Assembly (NCBI RefSeq): GCF_003289645.1
Contig: NZ_QLYX01000026.1
Coordinates: 1 to 64,000 of the forward strand
Origin: Actinomadura craniellae
GTDB taxonomy: Bacteria; Actinomycetota; Actinomycetes; Streptosporangiales; Streptosporangiaceae
Length of the DNA: 64,000 bases
Direction of reading: 5' to 3'
Shown here: one piece after another, positions 28,612-37,489 of the stretch
Layout of the letters: the number at the start of each line of letters is the position of its first letter
Position numbering within the stretch: position 1 is the stretch's first letter
Program-made: the position numbers and the translations under genes
The notes under the pieces: generated by a model
Seen by the model: only the letters and a program-made list of their open reading frames with translations
The model's database searches: none
Told to the model about the DNA's origin: nothing

Positions 28612-29553
28612 TCACCGCGCGCGGCGGGACGCGCCGGGCGGCGGCCACGGCGGGGGCCACGGCGGCGGCTCGCCCGGGGCCGGCGCCTCGGGCTCGGGGT
28701 CCCGCTCGTACCGGGGGAACAGCAGTACCGCCACGAGCCCGAGCGCCAGGGCCGTCACCCGCATCGCGGCCAGGCCGCCGTCCTTGGGCCAGGGCTCGCC
28801 GTACAGCGTCGTGCCCACCAGCAGCAGGTAGATCTTGGCGCTGATGGTCATCACGGTCGCCACGATGATGACCCGGCAGCGCTGGAACCCGACCTGGAGG
28901 ATGGCGAAGCCCACCACGGCGGACAGCACGGTGACGTAGGGGTAGGGCGTCTGGAGGATCGTCAGCCCGGGCGCGCTCGCCTCGCTCCAGCCCTTGACCG
29001 CCACTTCGGCGGCGCCCACCGGGAACCCGGCGCTGAGCCCGTAGGCCACCCCCGCGACCGGCCGGGCGTGCCGCCCGTCGGGCCGGTGGTCGCCGAGCAC
29101 CATCAGCAGCAGCGGAACGGCCAGTGCCGGGGTCACCACCAGGGCCAGCTGCCAGCCGGGCATCTCGGCCGATCCGACCTTCGGCGGGGTGCCGATCGAC
29201 AGCGCGAGCAGCAGCATCGCCGCCGCGACGAGCAGCAGGCTCAGCCATTCGCGCCCGGACAGCCGCTCGCCGAAGACGGTGATTGCGATCAGCGACAGCG
29301 GGACCAGGCCCGAGACGAAGATCGGTACGGCGACGCCGAGCGACAGGGTGGACAGCGCGATGATCTGCAGCGCCAGCCCGCCCAGCACGAGGACGACCCC
29401 GCAGAGGAAGATCCAGTTGGTGAGGATCGTCCAGGCCATATGCGGAATGCGATGGCTGCGTACGGCCTCCATCCGTCCCGCGGACAACTTGAAAATTGCA
29501 AAACCGACGTAGTAGAGGCCAGTTGCACCGAAAGCCGCCGTGATCCCAGTCAT
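28612..29553 (-). CDS. DMT-type (EamA/NIPA-like) membrane transporter
   Basis: 313 residues with nine to ten hydrophobic helices in two similar halves, the layout of drug/metabolite transporters. Visible helices include LTNWIFLCGVVLVLGGLALQ and ALVVTPALAVPLLLMVLG. Loop motifs GERLSGREW and YGEPWPKDGG are in equivalent positions of the two halves, as expected for the EamA repeat. The C terminus is a Pro-rich tail. The substrate is unknown. No operon partner; starts at ATG 29553, divergent from the vWA gene. Confidence 0.7.
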   Translation of the reverse strand: MTGITAAFGATGLYYVGFAIFKLSAGRMEAVRSHRIPHMAWTILTNWIFLCGVVLVLGGLALQIIALSTLSLGVAVPIFVSGLVPLSLIAITVFGERLSGREWLSLLLVAAAMLLLALSIGTPPKVGSAEMPGWQLALVVTPALAVPLLLMVLGDHRPDGRHARPVAGVAYGLSAGFPVGAAEVAVKGWSEASAPGLTILQTPYPYVTVLSAVVGFAILQVGFQRCRVIIVATVMTISAKIYLLLVGTTLYGEPWPKDGGLAAMRVTALALGLVAVLLFPRYERDPEPEAPAPGEPPPWPPPWPPPGASRRAR

Positions 29554-29664
29554 CCCGCAGGATTATGGCGGAGAGTATGGCTTTTGTCACACATGCCGTA
29601 GAACCGGATGGAACGGATCGTAAGTGCAGGTAGTCGAAGGTAGAGCGTTACAAGTCGGGCAAAA

Positions 29665-29684
29665 CCACCGGATTTTTCCGGTGG
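29665..29684. promoter_or_regulatory. Hairpin upstream of the SBP-vWA gene
   Basis: CCACCGGA (29665-29672) and TCCGGTGG (29677-29684) form a perfect 8-bp stem with a TTTT loop, 42 bases upstream of the start codon. It could be an operator or an RNA structure in the 5' leader. Confidence 0.3.
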
Positions 29685-29725
29685 CCATCTTAGGGTGACG
29701 GCGGGTGCCGCTCGGGAGGGTGCGC

Positions 29726-31504
29726 GTGGGCATGGGGAATTCGACGAAAGGGCTGGTGACCGCCGCTGCGCTGGCGGTCGCCCTGCTGGCGGGGGGCGCC
29801 TGGTGGACGCTCAAGCCCGGCCCCGGCGACCGTGACTGCGCCGGCACCACCCGGCTGCGGCTGGCCGCCTCGCAGGACAAGGTCGGAGTGCTCCAGCGCG
29901 CCGCCGACGCCTATGCCAGGACGTCCGACGTCGACGGCATGTGCGTCCGGGTCACCGTCGACTCCAAGAACTCCGGGACGGCCATGCTCGCCCTGGCCCG
30001 CGGCTGGAACGAGCGCGAGGACGGGCCCCGCCCCGACATCTGGAGCCCCGCCTCGACCACCTGGGTCACCCTGCTGCGCGAGCGCGCCCAGCAGGCCGAC
30101 CGGCCCTCGCCGGTGATCGACGGCGAGGTCCAACCGATCATGACCTCGCCGCTGACCATCGCCATGCCCGAACCGATGGCACGGGCCCTCGGCTGGCCCG
30201 ACAAGCCGCTCGGCTGGGAGGACCTGACGAAGCTGGCCACCGACCCGCGGGGCTGGGCGGCGTACGGGCACCCCGAGTGGGGCGCGTTCCGGCTCGGCAA
30301 GACCAACCCCAACCTGTCCACCTCGGGCCTGAACGCGACCATCGGCGCCTACTTCTCGACCACCGGGACCACCGGCGACCTCACCCCCGCCGACATCGCC
30401 GACCGGGAGAACCGAGCCTTCGTCCACGACCTGGAGAAGTCGATCGTCCACTACGGGGCGACCACGCTGACCTTCCTGAGCAACCTGCAGCAGGCCGACG
30501 ACCGGGGGCAGGCCCTGTCGTACATCTCCGCGGTCACCGTGGAGGAGGGCGCCGTCTGGCACTACAACCAGGGCAACCCCGCCCAGGACCCGGCCACCCT
30601 GGGCCGGCACCGGCCGCCGTCCGTCCCGCTCGTGGCCGTCTACCCCAAGGAGGGGACGCTCTACTCCGACCACCCCTACGTGCCACTGGCCGGCCTCACC
30701 CCGGCCAAGCGGAAGGCCGCCGACGACTTCCTGCGGTACCTGCACGGGCCGCAGTCCCGCGCGCTCTTCGACCGGTACGGCTGGCGCGACCACCAGCGCC
30801 GGGCCGGCCCCACGATCCAGCGGGCGCCCGGGCTGAACCCCGCGACGTTCGAGGCCAGGAGCCTGCCCGGCCCCCGGGTGCTCGACCTGGTCCTGCAGAG
30901 CTGGAGCGAACTACGCAAACCCGCCAACGTCCTCCTCGTCGTCGACCGCTCGGGCTCGATGACCGAACCCGTGCCGGGCACCGGCAAGAACAAGGGCGAC
31001 CTCGCCAAGACCGCTGCGATCGAGTCGCTGGTCGAGTTCCGCGGCCACGACAGGGTGGGGCTGTGGGCGTTCTCCTCCCGGCTCGACGGCGACCGGGACT
31101 GGCAGGAACTGGTCACGCTCGGCCCGATGGACGCGAACCGCCGCACGTCCCTGCGCGCCCGCCTCTCCGGGCTGCCGCTGGGCGGCGGCACCGGGCTCTA
31201 CAACACCGTCGCCGCGGCGTACGAGAAGCTGCGCGCCGCGCCCGACGAGGGCGCGATCAACGCCGTGGTGGTCCTGACCGACGGCAAGAACGAGACCCAG
31301 GGCGGCCTCGGCCTGGAGGACCTGCTGGGACGGCTGCGGGCCGGGGAGGAACGCCGGGTCCGGGTCTTCGCGATCGGGTACGGCAAGGACGCCGACCAGC
31401 GGGTGCTGGGCGACATCGCGCGGGCCGCCGAGGGTGCCTCCTACGACTCCGCCGACCCCAACGGCATCCGGGAGGTCTTCGCCGAGGTGATCTCGAACTT
31501 CTGA
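29726..31504 (+). CDS. Extracellular substrate-binding-like plus von Willebrand A protein
   Basis: 592 residues. An N-terminal signal/anchor helix (VTAAALAVALLAGGAWW) is followed by a two-lobed bacterial substrate-binding-like domain (about 30-385), with DIWSPASTTWVTLLR and DHPYVPLAGLTPAKRKA. The C-terminal von Willebrand A domain (about 400-592) has a MIDAS metal site: VDRSGSM near residue 406 (DxSxS) and VVLTDGKN near 515. It probably lies outside the membrane, but no lipobox Cys is seen near the N terminus. GTG 29726 follows a GGGAGGG sequence; ATG 29732 is the alternative. The ligand is unknown. Confidence 0.8.
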   Translation: MGMGNSTKGLVTAAALAVALLAGGAWWTLKPGPGDRDCAGTTRLRLAASQDKVGVLQRAADAYARTSDVDGMCVRVTVDSKNSGTAMLALARGWNEREDGPRPDIWSPASTTWVTLLRERAQQADRPSPVIDGEVQPIMTSPLTIAMPEPMARALGWPDKPLGWEDLTKLATDPRGWAAYGHPEWGAFRLGKTNPNLSTSGLNATIGAYFSTTGTTGDLTPADIADRENRAFVHDLEKSIVHYGATTLTFLSNLQQADDRGQALSYISAVTVEEGAVWHYNQGNPAQDPATLGRHRPPSVPLVAVYPKEGTLYSDHPYVPLAGLTPAKRKAADDFLRYLHGPQSRALFDRYGWRDHQRRAGPTIQRAPGLNPATFEARSLPGPRVLDLVLQSWSELRKPANVLLVVDRSGSMTEPVPGTGKNKGDLAKTAAIESLVEFRGHDRVGLWAFSSRLDGDRDWQELVTLGPMDANRRTSLRARLSGLPLGGGTGLYNTVAAAYEKLRAAPDEGAINAVVVLTDGKNETQGGLGLEDLLGRLRAGEERRVRVFAIGYGKDADQRVLGDIARAAEGASYDSADPNGIREVFAEVISNF

Positions 31505-31587
31505 GCGGAGACCCCGTCACCGCCGGTCAGACGGGGCGCGGCACCCCGAAGCGGCCCCGAGTGTCCGCGCGTGCCGCCCGGACACCA

Positions 31588-31605
31588 TAGACTTGGCGCG
31601 CCAAG
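31588..31605 (+). promoter_or_regulatory. Possible tig promoter with overlapping palindrome
   Basis: TAGACT (31588-31593) fits an actinobacterial -10 box. It overlaps a perfect 14-bp palindrome, CTTGGCGCGCCAAG (31592-31605), which would sit at the transcription start. Binding of a regulator there is plausible. The long leader to GTG 31734 has a good ribosome binding site near 31718. Confidence 0.4.
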
Positions 31606-31733
31606 GCGCGTGGAGCCGCTCGTCGGCGTGCCCGCGCCGGGCCGAAGACAGACCGGCGAGCGCGCCCGGCGCGCCCCGGCCGATACAGCGACCGCCGTGC
31701 CGCAGTTCGCGCGGATCAAGGAGACCTACCCCA

Positions 31734-33137
31734 GTGAAGACCGATGTCGAGGAGCTGACCCCCACCCGGGTCAAGCTCACCGTCGAGGTGCCGTTCGACG
31801 AGCTCAAGCCGAACCTCGACAAGGCGTACAAGGAGATCTCGAAGCAGGTGCGCCTGAAGGGCTTCCGGCCCGGCAAGGTGCCCGCGCAGCTCATCGACCA
31901 GTACGTCGGCCGGGGCGCGGTGCTGCAGGAGGCGGTCAACGACGCGCTACCCGAACTGTACGGCCGCGCCGTCGAGGACAGCGAGCTGTTCGTCCTGGGT
32001 CAGCCGGAGGTCGAGATCACCACTCTCGACGACGGCAAGGAGCTCGCGTTCACCGCCGAGGTCGACATCCGGCCCAAGTTCGAGGTGCCCGACTACGACG
32101 ACCTCGAGGTCACCGTCGACGACGTCACGGTGACCGACGAGGAGATCGAGGAGACGCTCGGCAACCTCAGCGAGCGCTTCGCCACCCTGACCACCGCCGA
32201 CCGCCCGGTCGAGGACGGCGACTTCGTCACCATCGACCTGTCGGCGACCGTCGACGGCGAGGACGTCGAGGAGATCCGGACCACCGGCTACTCCTACGAG
32301 GTCGGCAGCGCCTCCTCGGTGCCGGGCCTCGACGAGGCGCTGCCCGGCATGTCCGCCGAGGACGCCAAGACCTTCACCAGCGACCTCACCGAGGGCGAGC
32401 ACGCGGGCGAGGCCGCCGAGGTCACCGTCACCGTGCAGGGCGTCAAGACCAAGCAGGCCCCCGAGCTCGACGACGAGTTCGCCCAGCTGGCGAGCGAGTT
32501 CGACACGCTCGAGGAGCTGCGCGGCGACGTGCGCACCCGGCTGGAGCGGCAGAAGCTCCTGCAGCAGGTCGCCGAGGCGCGCGACAAGGCGCTGGAGGCC
32601 CTGCTCGCCAAGGTCGACATCCCGCTGCCCGAGAAGGTCGTCGAAGAGGAGATCTCGCGGCGCAACGAGCAGCTGGAGCAGCAGCTCCAGTGGAGCGGCA
32701 TGTCCCGCGAGGAGTACCTCGAGCAGGAGGAGAAGTCCGCCGAGGACTTCGAGACCGAGGTGGCCGACGCCGCCCGCACGGCGGTCAAGGGCGGGTTCGT
32801 GCTCGACCAGCTCGCCCTCCAGGAGGAGCTGGGCGTCGAGAACGAGGAGCTCAGCGAGTACGTCGTCACCCAGGCCATGCAGATGGGCGTGCAGCCGCAG
32901 CAGCTCGCCCAGCACCTGACCGACAGCGGCCAGATCCCCGCCCTGGTGTCGGAGGTGCTGCGCAGCAAGGCGCTCAACCTGCTGGTCGAGAACGTGAAGA
33001 TCAAGGACGAGTCGGGTACCGAGCTCGACCTCGAGGCGCTCCGCCGTGAGATCAACGGTGAGCCGGCCGCCGAGGAGGCCACTGAGGAGGCCGCCGAGGA
33101 GGCCGAGGAGGCCGAGGAGACCAAGGCCGGCTCCTGA
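31734..33137 (+). CDS. tig: Trigger factor (ribosome-associated chaperone, PPIase)
   Basis: 467 residues. The N-terminal ribosome-binding domain shows the signature LKGFRPGKVPAQLIDQ (about 39-54). The FKBP-like PPIase domain lies about residues 150-240, and a SurA-like helical chaperone domain follows. The C terminus is strongly acidic (repeated Glu-Ala). GTG 31734 lies 9 bases after AAGGAGACC; longer in-frame frames upstream are GC-biased and lack a family match. It folds nascent chains at the ribosome and precedes clpP1, clpP2 and clpX, the usual actinobacterial order. Confidence 0.97.
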   Translation: MKTDVEELTPTRVKLTVEVPFDELKPNLDKAYKEISKQVRLKGFRPGKVPAQLIDQYVGRGAVLQEAVNDALPELYGRAVEDSELFVLGQPEVEITTLDDGKELAFTAEVDIRPKFEVPDYDDLEVTVDDVTVTDEEIEETLGNLSERFATLTTADRPVEDGDFVTIDLSATVDGEDVEEIRTTGYSYEVGSASSVPGLDEALPGMSAEDAKTFTSDLTEGEHAGEAAEVTVTVQGVKTKQAPELDDEFAQLASEFDTLEELRGDVRTRLERQKLLQQVAEARDKALEALLAKVDIPLPEKVVEEEISRRNEQLEQQLQWSGMSREEYLEQEEKSAEDFETEVADAARTAVKGGFVLDQLALQEELGVENEELSEYVVTQAMQMGVQPQQLAQHLTDSGQIPALVSEVLRSKALNLLVENVKIKDESGTELDLEALRREINGEPAAEEATEEAAEEAEEAEETKAGS

Positions 33138-33148
33138 ACCGGGCCGGT

Positions 33149-33193
33149 CGCACGGGCCGGTGCCGCCCCGCGTGGGCGGCACCGGCCCGTGCG
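33149..33193 (+). terminator. Strong hairpin terminator after tig
   Basis: Arms at 33149-33168 and 33174-33193 form a perfect 20-bp GC-rich stem around CGCGT. It stands 11 bases past the tig stop, so it should end the tig transcript before clpP1. No T-run, as is common in high-GC actinobacteria. Confidence 0.8.
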
Positions 33194-33222
33194 CGTCCGA
33201 GGGGTGTCCGGCGGTGATCACG

Positions 33223-33240
33223 TATACGCCCCAAGCGAAA
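33223..33240 (+). promoter_or_regulatory. ClgR-like operator upstream of clpP1
   Basis: The sequence TATACGCCCCAAGCGAAA has CGC and GCG separated by five bases with flanking A/T, matching most positions of the ClgR consensus as I recall it (WNNWCGCYNANRGCGWWS); positions 10 and 18 do not match. ClgR activates clp protease genes in Streptomyces and Corynebacterium. It lies about 84 bases before the clpP1 start. Confidence 0.5.
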
Positions 33241-33323
33241 AGCCGCCCTCACAGGCGTGAACGGTCCGCTGGGCGCGTTAATGTCCAATCATCTGACCCG
33301 ATACCGACCGGAGGAACACACCG

Positions 33324-33962
33324 GTGAGCACGCCTCCGATTTTCGATGAGTCGCAGCCGATTCAGTCGCGGGTGGCCGAGGCGCCACTGATGCCGATGGG
33401 CGACCAGCTCTTCCAGCAACTGCTGCGCAAGCGCATCGTTTTCCTGGGCCAGCAGGTCGACGACGACATCGCCAACCGGATCTGCGCCGAGCTGCTGCTG
33501 CTCTCGGCCGAGGACGGCAAGCGCGACATCTACCTCTACGTCAACTCGCCCGGTGGCTCGGTGACGGCCGGCATGGCGATCTACGACATCATGCAGTACG
33601 TCCCGAACGACGTCGCCACGGTCGGCATGGGCCTCGCCGCGTCGATGGGCCAGTTCCTGCTCTGTGCCGGGGCGCCGGGCAAGCGCTTCGCCCTGCCGCA
33701 CGCCCGGATCATGATGCACCAGCCGTCCGGCGGCATCGGGGGCACGGCCTCCGACATCAAGATCCAGGCCGAGCAGATGCTCTACGTGAAGAAGCTGCTG
33801 GCCGAGCGGATCGCCCAGCACACCGGGCAGCCGCTGGACCAGATCGAGCGCGACTCCGACCGCGACCGCTGGTTCACCGCCGAAGAGGCCCTGGACTACG
33901 GCTTCGTGGACCACGTGGTGCGCAGCGCCAACCAGGTGCCCTCAGAGGGCCCCGTCTCCTGA
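33324..33962 (+). CDS. clpP1: ATP-dependent Clp protease proteolytic subunit 1
   Basis: 212 residues, serine protease of the ClpP family. Catalytic motifs are visible: nucleophile Ser in [11 protein letters not shown], His in [11 protein letters not shown], and the substrate-strand motif [16 protein letters not shown]. ClpP1 and ClpP2 form a mixed tetradecamer that degrades proteins fed by ClpX or ClpC. GTG start 33324 has a GGAGGAA ribosome binding site. The gap to clpP2 is only 29 bases, so they are co-transcribed. A ClgR-like box lies upstream. Confidence 0.97.
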   Translation: MSTPPIFDESQPIQSRVAEAPLMPMGDQLFQQLLRKRIVFLGQQVDDDIANRICAELLLLSAEDGKRDIYLYVNSPGGSVTAGMAIYDIMQYVPNDVATVGMGLAASMGQFLLCAGAPGKRFALPHARIMMHQPSGGIGGTASDIKIQAEQMLYVKKLLAERIAQHTGQPLDQIERDSDRDRWFTAEEALDYGFVDHVVRSANQVPSEGPVS

Positions 33963-33991
33963 CGTCACAGATTTTCTCGCGGAGGCACCCA

Positions 33992-34660
33992 GTGACCGAG
34001 CTCTACCGGCCGAGCATCCAGGCGGGCGGCGGGCGGCCCGCCGAGAGCCGCTACATCATCCCGTCCTTCGTGGAGCGGACGACGTACGGGGTCAAGGAGA
34101 TGAACCCGTACAACAAGCTCTTCGAGGAGCGCATCATCTTCCTCGGAGTGCAGATCGACGACGCGTCCGCCAACGATGTGATGGCCCAGCTGATCACGCT
34201 GGAGTCGATCGACCCCGACCGTGACATCAGCATCTACATCAACTCGCCCGGCGGCTCGTTCACCGCGATGACGGCGATCTACGACACGATGCAGTTCGTC
34301 AAGCCCGACATCCAGACGGTGTGCATCGGCCAGGCGGCCTCGGCCGCCGCGGTACTCCTGGCGGCAGGCACCCAGGGCAAGCGGGCGGCGCTGCCGAACT
34401 CGCGGATCCTGATCCACCAGCCCGCCACCGAGGGCACCTACGGGCAGTCCAGCGACATCGAGATCCAGGCTCGCGAGATCATGCGGATCCGGGAGCTGCT
34501 GGAGGAGATCCTGGCCCGGCACACCGGCCGGAGCATGGACGACGTCCGCAAGGACATCGAGCGGGACAAGATCCTCACGGCCGACGAGGCCAAGGACTAC
34601 GGGCTGATCGACGATGTCTTCGTCAGCAGGAAGCGTCGACCCGAGGTAGTGTCGTCCTAA
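33992..34660 (+). CDS. clpP2: ATP-dependent Clp protease proteolytic subunit 2
   Basis: 222 residues. ClpP motifs: [16 protein letters not shown], nucleophile Ser in [14 protein letters not shown] and His in [11 protein letters not shown]. An N-terminal extension of about 30 residues (starting [13 protein letters not shown]) precedes the core, as usual for actinobacterial ClpP2. GTG 33992 follows GGAGG. It partners with ClpP1 in one operon. A 167-base gap separates it from clpX, containing the palindrome GACGGTACCGTC at 34733-34744. Confidence 0.96.
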   Translation: MTELYRPSIQAGGGRPAESRYIIPSFVERTTYGVKEMNPYNKLFEERIIFLGVQIDDASANDVMAQLITLESIDPDRDISIYINSPGGSFTAMTAIYDTMQFVKPDIQTVCIGQAASAAAVLLAAGTQGKRAALPNSRILIHQPATEGTYGQSSDIEIQAREIMRIRELLEEILARHTGRSMDDVRKDIERDKILTADEAKDYGLIDDVFVSRKRRPEVVSS

Positions 34661-34827
34661 GCGAGGGCGGTTGGGGGGCGGCCCCGCCCGCACACGACAG
34701 TTGCGGGTGGGGGGCTTACCAACCGCTCCGGAGACGGTACCGTCGGAGCCAACGTCGAACAGCCTTCGGGACGCAGAACCGCGCCGCATCCTCGAGGACC
34801 GGCGGCCCCACGTAAAGGAGAAGTTGG

Positions 34828-36105
34828 GTGGCACGCATCGGCGATGGTGGTGATCTGCTGAAATGCTCGTTCTGCGGAAAGAGTCAGAAGCAGGTCAAGA
34901 AGCTCATCGCGGGCCCGGGCGTGTACATCTGCGACGAGTGCATCGATCTCTGTAACGAGATCATCGAGGAGGAGCTCTCCGAGACCTCCGACCTCAAGTG
35001 GGACAGCCTGCCCAAACCGCGGGAGATCTACGAGTTCCTCGACTCCTACGTCATCGGGCAGGAGACGGCGAAGAAGGCGCTCTCGGTGGCCGTCTACAAC
35101 CACTACAAGCGCATCCAGTCCGGCGACTCCTCCGGCAGGGACGACACGGTCGAGCTGTCCAAGTCGAACATCCTGCTGCTCGGCCCGACCGGTTCGGGTA
35201 AGACGCTGCTCGCGCAGACGCTCGCCAAGCTCCTCAACGTCCCGTTCGCGATCGCCGACGCGACGGCGCTGACCGAAGCGGGTTACGTCGGTGAGGACGT
35301 CGAGAACATCCTGCTCAAGCTGATCCAGGCCGCCGACTACGACGTCAAGAAGGCCGAGACCGGCATCATCTACATCGACGAGGTCGACAAGATCGCGCGC
35401 AAGAGCGAGAACCCGTCGATCACCCGCGATGTCTCCGGTGAGGGCGTCCAGCAGGCCCTGCTGAAGATCCTGGAGGGCACCACCGCGAGCGTCCCGCCCC
35501 AGGGCGGCCGCAAGCACCCCCACCAGGAGTTCATCCAGATCGACACCACCAACGTGCTGTTCATCTGCGGTGGCGCCTTCGCCGGGCTGGAGAAGATCGT
35601 CGAATCCCGGGTCGGCAAGCAGGGCATGGGCTTCGGCGCCGTGATCCGCTCCAAGTCCGACTTCGAGGACACCAGCAGCCGCCTGGGCGAAGTCATGCCC
35701 GAGGACCTGCTGAAGTTCGGGATGATCCCCGAGTTCATCGGCCGGCTCCCGATCATCACCAGCGTGCACAACCTCGACCGGGACGCGCTGATCAACATCC
35801 TGACCGAGCCCAAGAACGCCCTGATCAAGCAGTACCACCGGCTGTTCGAGCTCGACGGGGTGGACCTGGAATTCACCGACGACGCCCTGGAAGCCATCGC
35901 CGACCAGGCGATCCTGCGCGGCACCGGCGCCCGCGGCCTCCGCGCCATCCTCGAAGAGGTCCTGCTCTCCGTGATGTACGAGGTACCCAGCCGCCGCGAC
36001 GTCGCCCGCGTCGTCATCACCCGCGCCGCGGTACTCGAACACGTCAACCCCACCCTCGTACCCCGCGAACGCACCAAGCGAGAGCCGCGCGAAAAGTCCG
36101 CGTAG
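34828..36105 (+). CDS. clpX: ATP-dependent Clp protease ATP-binding subunit ClpX
   Basis: 425 residues. N-terminal C4 zinc domain (CSFCGKSQ...CDECIDLC, about 12-41), AAA+ domain with Walker A GPTGSGKT, Walker [14 protein letters not shown], and a sensor region near the end. The ClpP-docking loop reads GMGFGA instead of the usual IGF tripeptide. ClpX unfolds tagged substrates and feeds ClpP1P2. GTG 34828 follows AAAGGAG. The palindrome in the upstream spacer could affect expression relative to clpP2. Confidence 0.97.
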   Translation: MARIGDGGDLLKCSFCGKSQKQVKKLIAGPGVYICDECIDLCNEIIEEELSETSDLKWDSLPKPREIYEFLDSYVIGQETAKKALSVAVYNHYKRIQSGDSSGRDDTVELSKSNILLLGPTGSGKTLLAQTLAKLLNVPFAIADATALTEAGYVGEDVENILLKLIQAADYDVKKAETGIIYIDEVDKIARKSENPSITRDVSGEGVQQALLKILEGTTASVPPQGGRKHPHQEFIQIDTTNVLFICGGAFAGLEKIVESRVGKQGMGFGAVIRSKSDFEDTSSRLGEVMPEDLLKFGMIPEFIGRLPIITSVHNLDRDALINILTEPKNALIKQYHRLFELDGVDLEFTDDALEAIADQAILRGTGARGLRAILEEVLLSVMYEVPSRRDVARVVITRAAVLEHVNPTLVPRERTKREPREKSA

Positions 36106-36116
36106 GGAGGGGTTCC

Positions 36117-36162
36117 GGGGGCCGGTGTGCTCGCAAGCTGCGCTTGCTCGCCATCGGCCCCC
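36117..36162 (+). terminator. Complex hairpin behind clpX
   Basis: GGGGGCCG (36117-36124) pairs with CGGCCCCC (36155-36162), and the loop itself folds: GCAAGC (36133-36138) with GCTTGC (36142-36147). The hairpin begins 11 bases after the clpX stop. It probably terminates the clpX transcript. A further run of C/G blocks (36178-36206) can pair around GACGACC. Confidence 0.65.
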
Positions 36163-36315
36163 TCCCTGTGTTTGCCCGGGGGGACGACCCCCCGGAACCC
36201 CCCGGGGTGACGGCCTGGCGGCCGTCACGGGCACGGTTGCGGTCTCCGCTGGTTCTCGCTCCGACGAGTTCGGGTGTCGGCTGCGGCTTGTGAGCGCGCT
36301 GGGCTGGTCTTTCCG

Positions 36316-36438
36316 TGATCCTTCAGCTTTCGAGGCGCCATAACGCACTCAAAGCTGAAGGATTACGGCCGCATGTGCTCTCACCAGGTGATCCTTCAGG
36401 ATCCGGTGCGCTGTGGCGCCCTGGATGCTGAAGGATCA
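36316..36438. repeat. Four alternating copies of TGATCCTTCAG
   Basis: Copies lie at 36316-36326 (forward), 36355-36365 (reverse, last base pair changed), 36389-36399 (forward) and 36428-36438 (reverse). The first two extend to a perfect 13-bp inverted repeat with CTTT/AAAG. Both loops contain GGCGCC. So two palindromic units of about 50 bases lie in tandem, resembling REP/BIME-type intergenic elements. No nearby RAYT-type transposase is seen. Confidence 0.7.
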
Positions 36439-36647
36439 TCGGTACCGTCGCTGGCGCTTTGAAGGCTGGCGGGCACGGCGTGATCGTTCTCTGCTCGGCT
36501 GGGTGGTGGGGGAGCAGTCCGCTCTGCGGGTGGTCGCCGGGTGGCTTCCCGGCCTTGGGTGCTCTGACGTTACGGAGGCGGTGGGCCGGGGTGTGCTTCG
36601 GTGGTCCTCCGAGCCGGGCGGGGCGGAGTGGGCCGGAAGCGGGCGGG

Positions 36648-37310
36648 TCAGTCGGTGCCGAGGCCGGCTTCGCGGGCCAGGACGATGGCCTGGGCGCGGT
36701 CGGCCACGTGAAGCTTCATGAAGATGTTGGAGACGTGGTTGCGGACCGTCTTGGGGCTGAGGAAGAGGACGCCGGCGATCTCCTGGTTGTTGCGGCCCTG
36801 GGCGATCAATTCCAGGACCTCCCGTTCGCGGTCGGTGAGCTGCGGGAACGCGGCCTGCTTGGGGTCGGGGACGTCGGCGAAGAAGGTCAGCACCCGGCGG
36901 GCGATCTCGGGGCCGTAGATGGCCTCCCCGGCCGCCACCGCCCGCACCGCCCGGGAGATCTCGTCGGCCCCGGACTCCTTGAGCAGGTAGCCCCGGGCCC
37001 CGGCGCGCATCGCGGCGAACACCGAGTCGTCATCGCGGAACATGGTGAGCACCAGCACCCCGATCCGCGGGCTGGTCCGGGTCAGCGTCCGGGTGGCCTC
37101 GATGCCGTTGCCGCCGGGCATGTGCAGGTCCATCACCACCACGTCCGGCTGGAGCTCGGCGGCCAGCCGGACCGCCTCGGGGCCGTTCTCGGCCTCCGCC
37201 ACGACCTCGACGCCGAGGGCGTCCAGCAACCCGTGCAGACCCTGCCGGAACACCGGATGATCATCGGCGATGAGTACCCGGATCGGATCGGCGTCGGACG
37301 TCGGGTTCAT
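36648..37310 (-). CDS. NarL/FixJ-type response regulator
   Basis: 220 residues. The receiver domain has acidic pocket DDHP, phospho-acceptor Asp in VVVMDLHMPGG and Lys in YLLKESG. The C-terminal LuxR-type helix-turn-helix has LTDREREVLELIAQGRNN and FLSPKTVRNHVSNIFMKL. ATG 37310 is preferred (AGGAG upstream) over a longer Ala/Arg-rich frame. It should be phosphorylated by the histidine kinase encoded 180 bases upstream on the same strand. Confidence 0.94.
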   Translation of the reverse strand: MNPTSDADPIRVLIADDHPVFRQGLHGLLDALGVEVVAEAENGPEAVRLAAELQPDVVVMDLHMPGGNGIEATRTLTRTSPRIGVLVLTMFRDDDSVFAAMRAGARGYLLKESGADEISRAVRAVAAGEAIYGPEIARRVLTFFADVPDPKQAAFPQLTDREREVLELIAQGRNNQEIAGVLFLSPKTVRNHVSNIFMKLHVADRAQAIVLAREAGLGTD

Positions 37311-37489
37311 GAGGGGACTCCTCGGCCGGAGATGCGGGGGAACCGGGTAGGCGGCCTCCGTGCCGCCGCCGGGTCGAACGGCGATGGTACAACTCCTACC
37401 AGGTTGGACAGCACTCACGGCAGCCCAGAGCCTCCTGCCGGCGGGCGCCCGCCGGGCCGTCATACGGGTCACGACGCCCCTCGGCCGCC

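Larger units (their letters stand above)
36106..36647. other. 542-base intergenic stretch between clpX and the response regulator
   Basis: No gene is supported here. It holds the clpX hairpin, a second G/C-run hairpin near 36178-36206 and the alternating repeats at 36316-36438. The response regulator gene ends at 36648 on the other strand, so the stretch is a convergent region carrying terminators of both sides. Confidence 0.6.
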
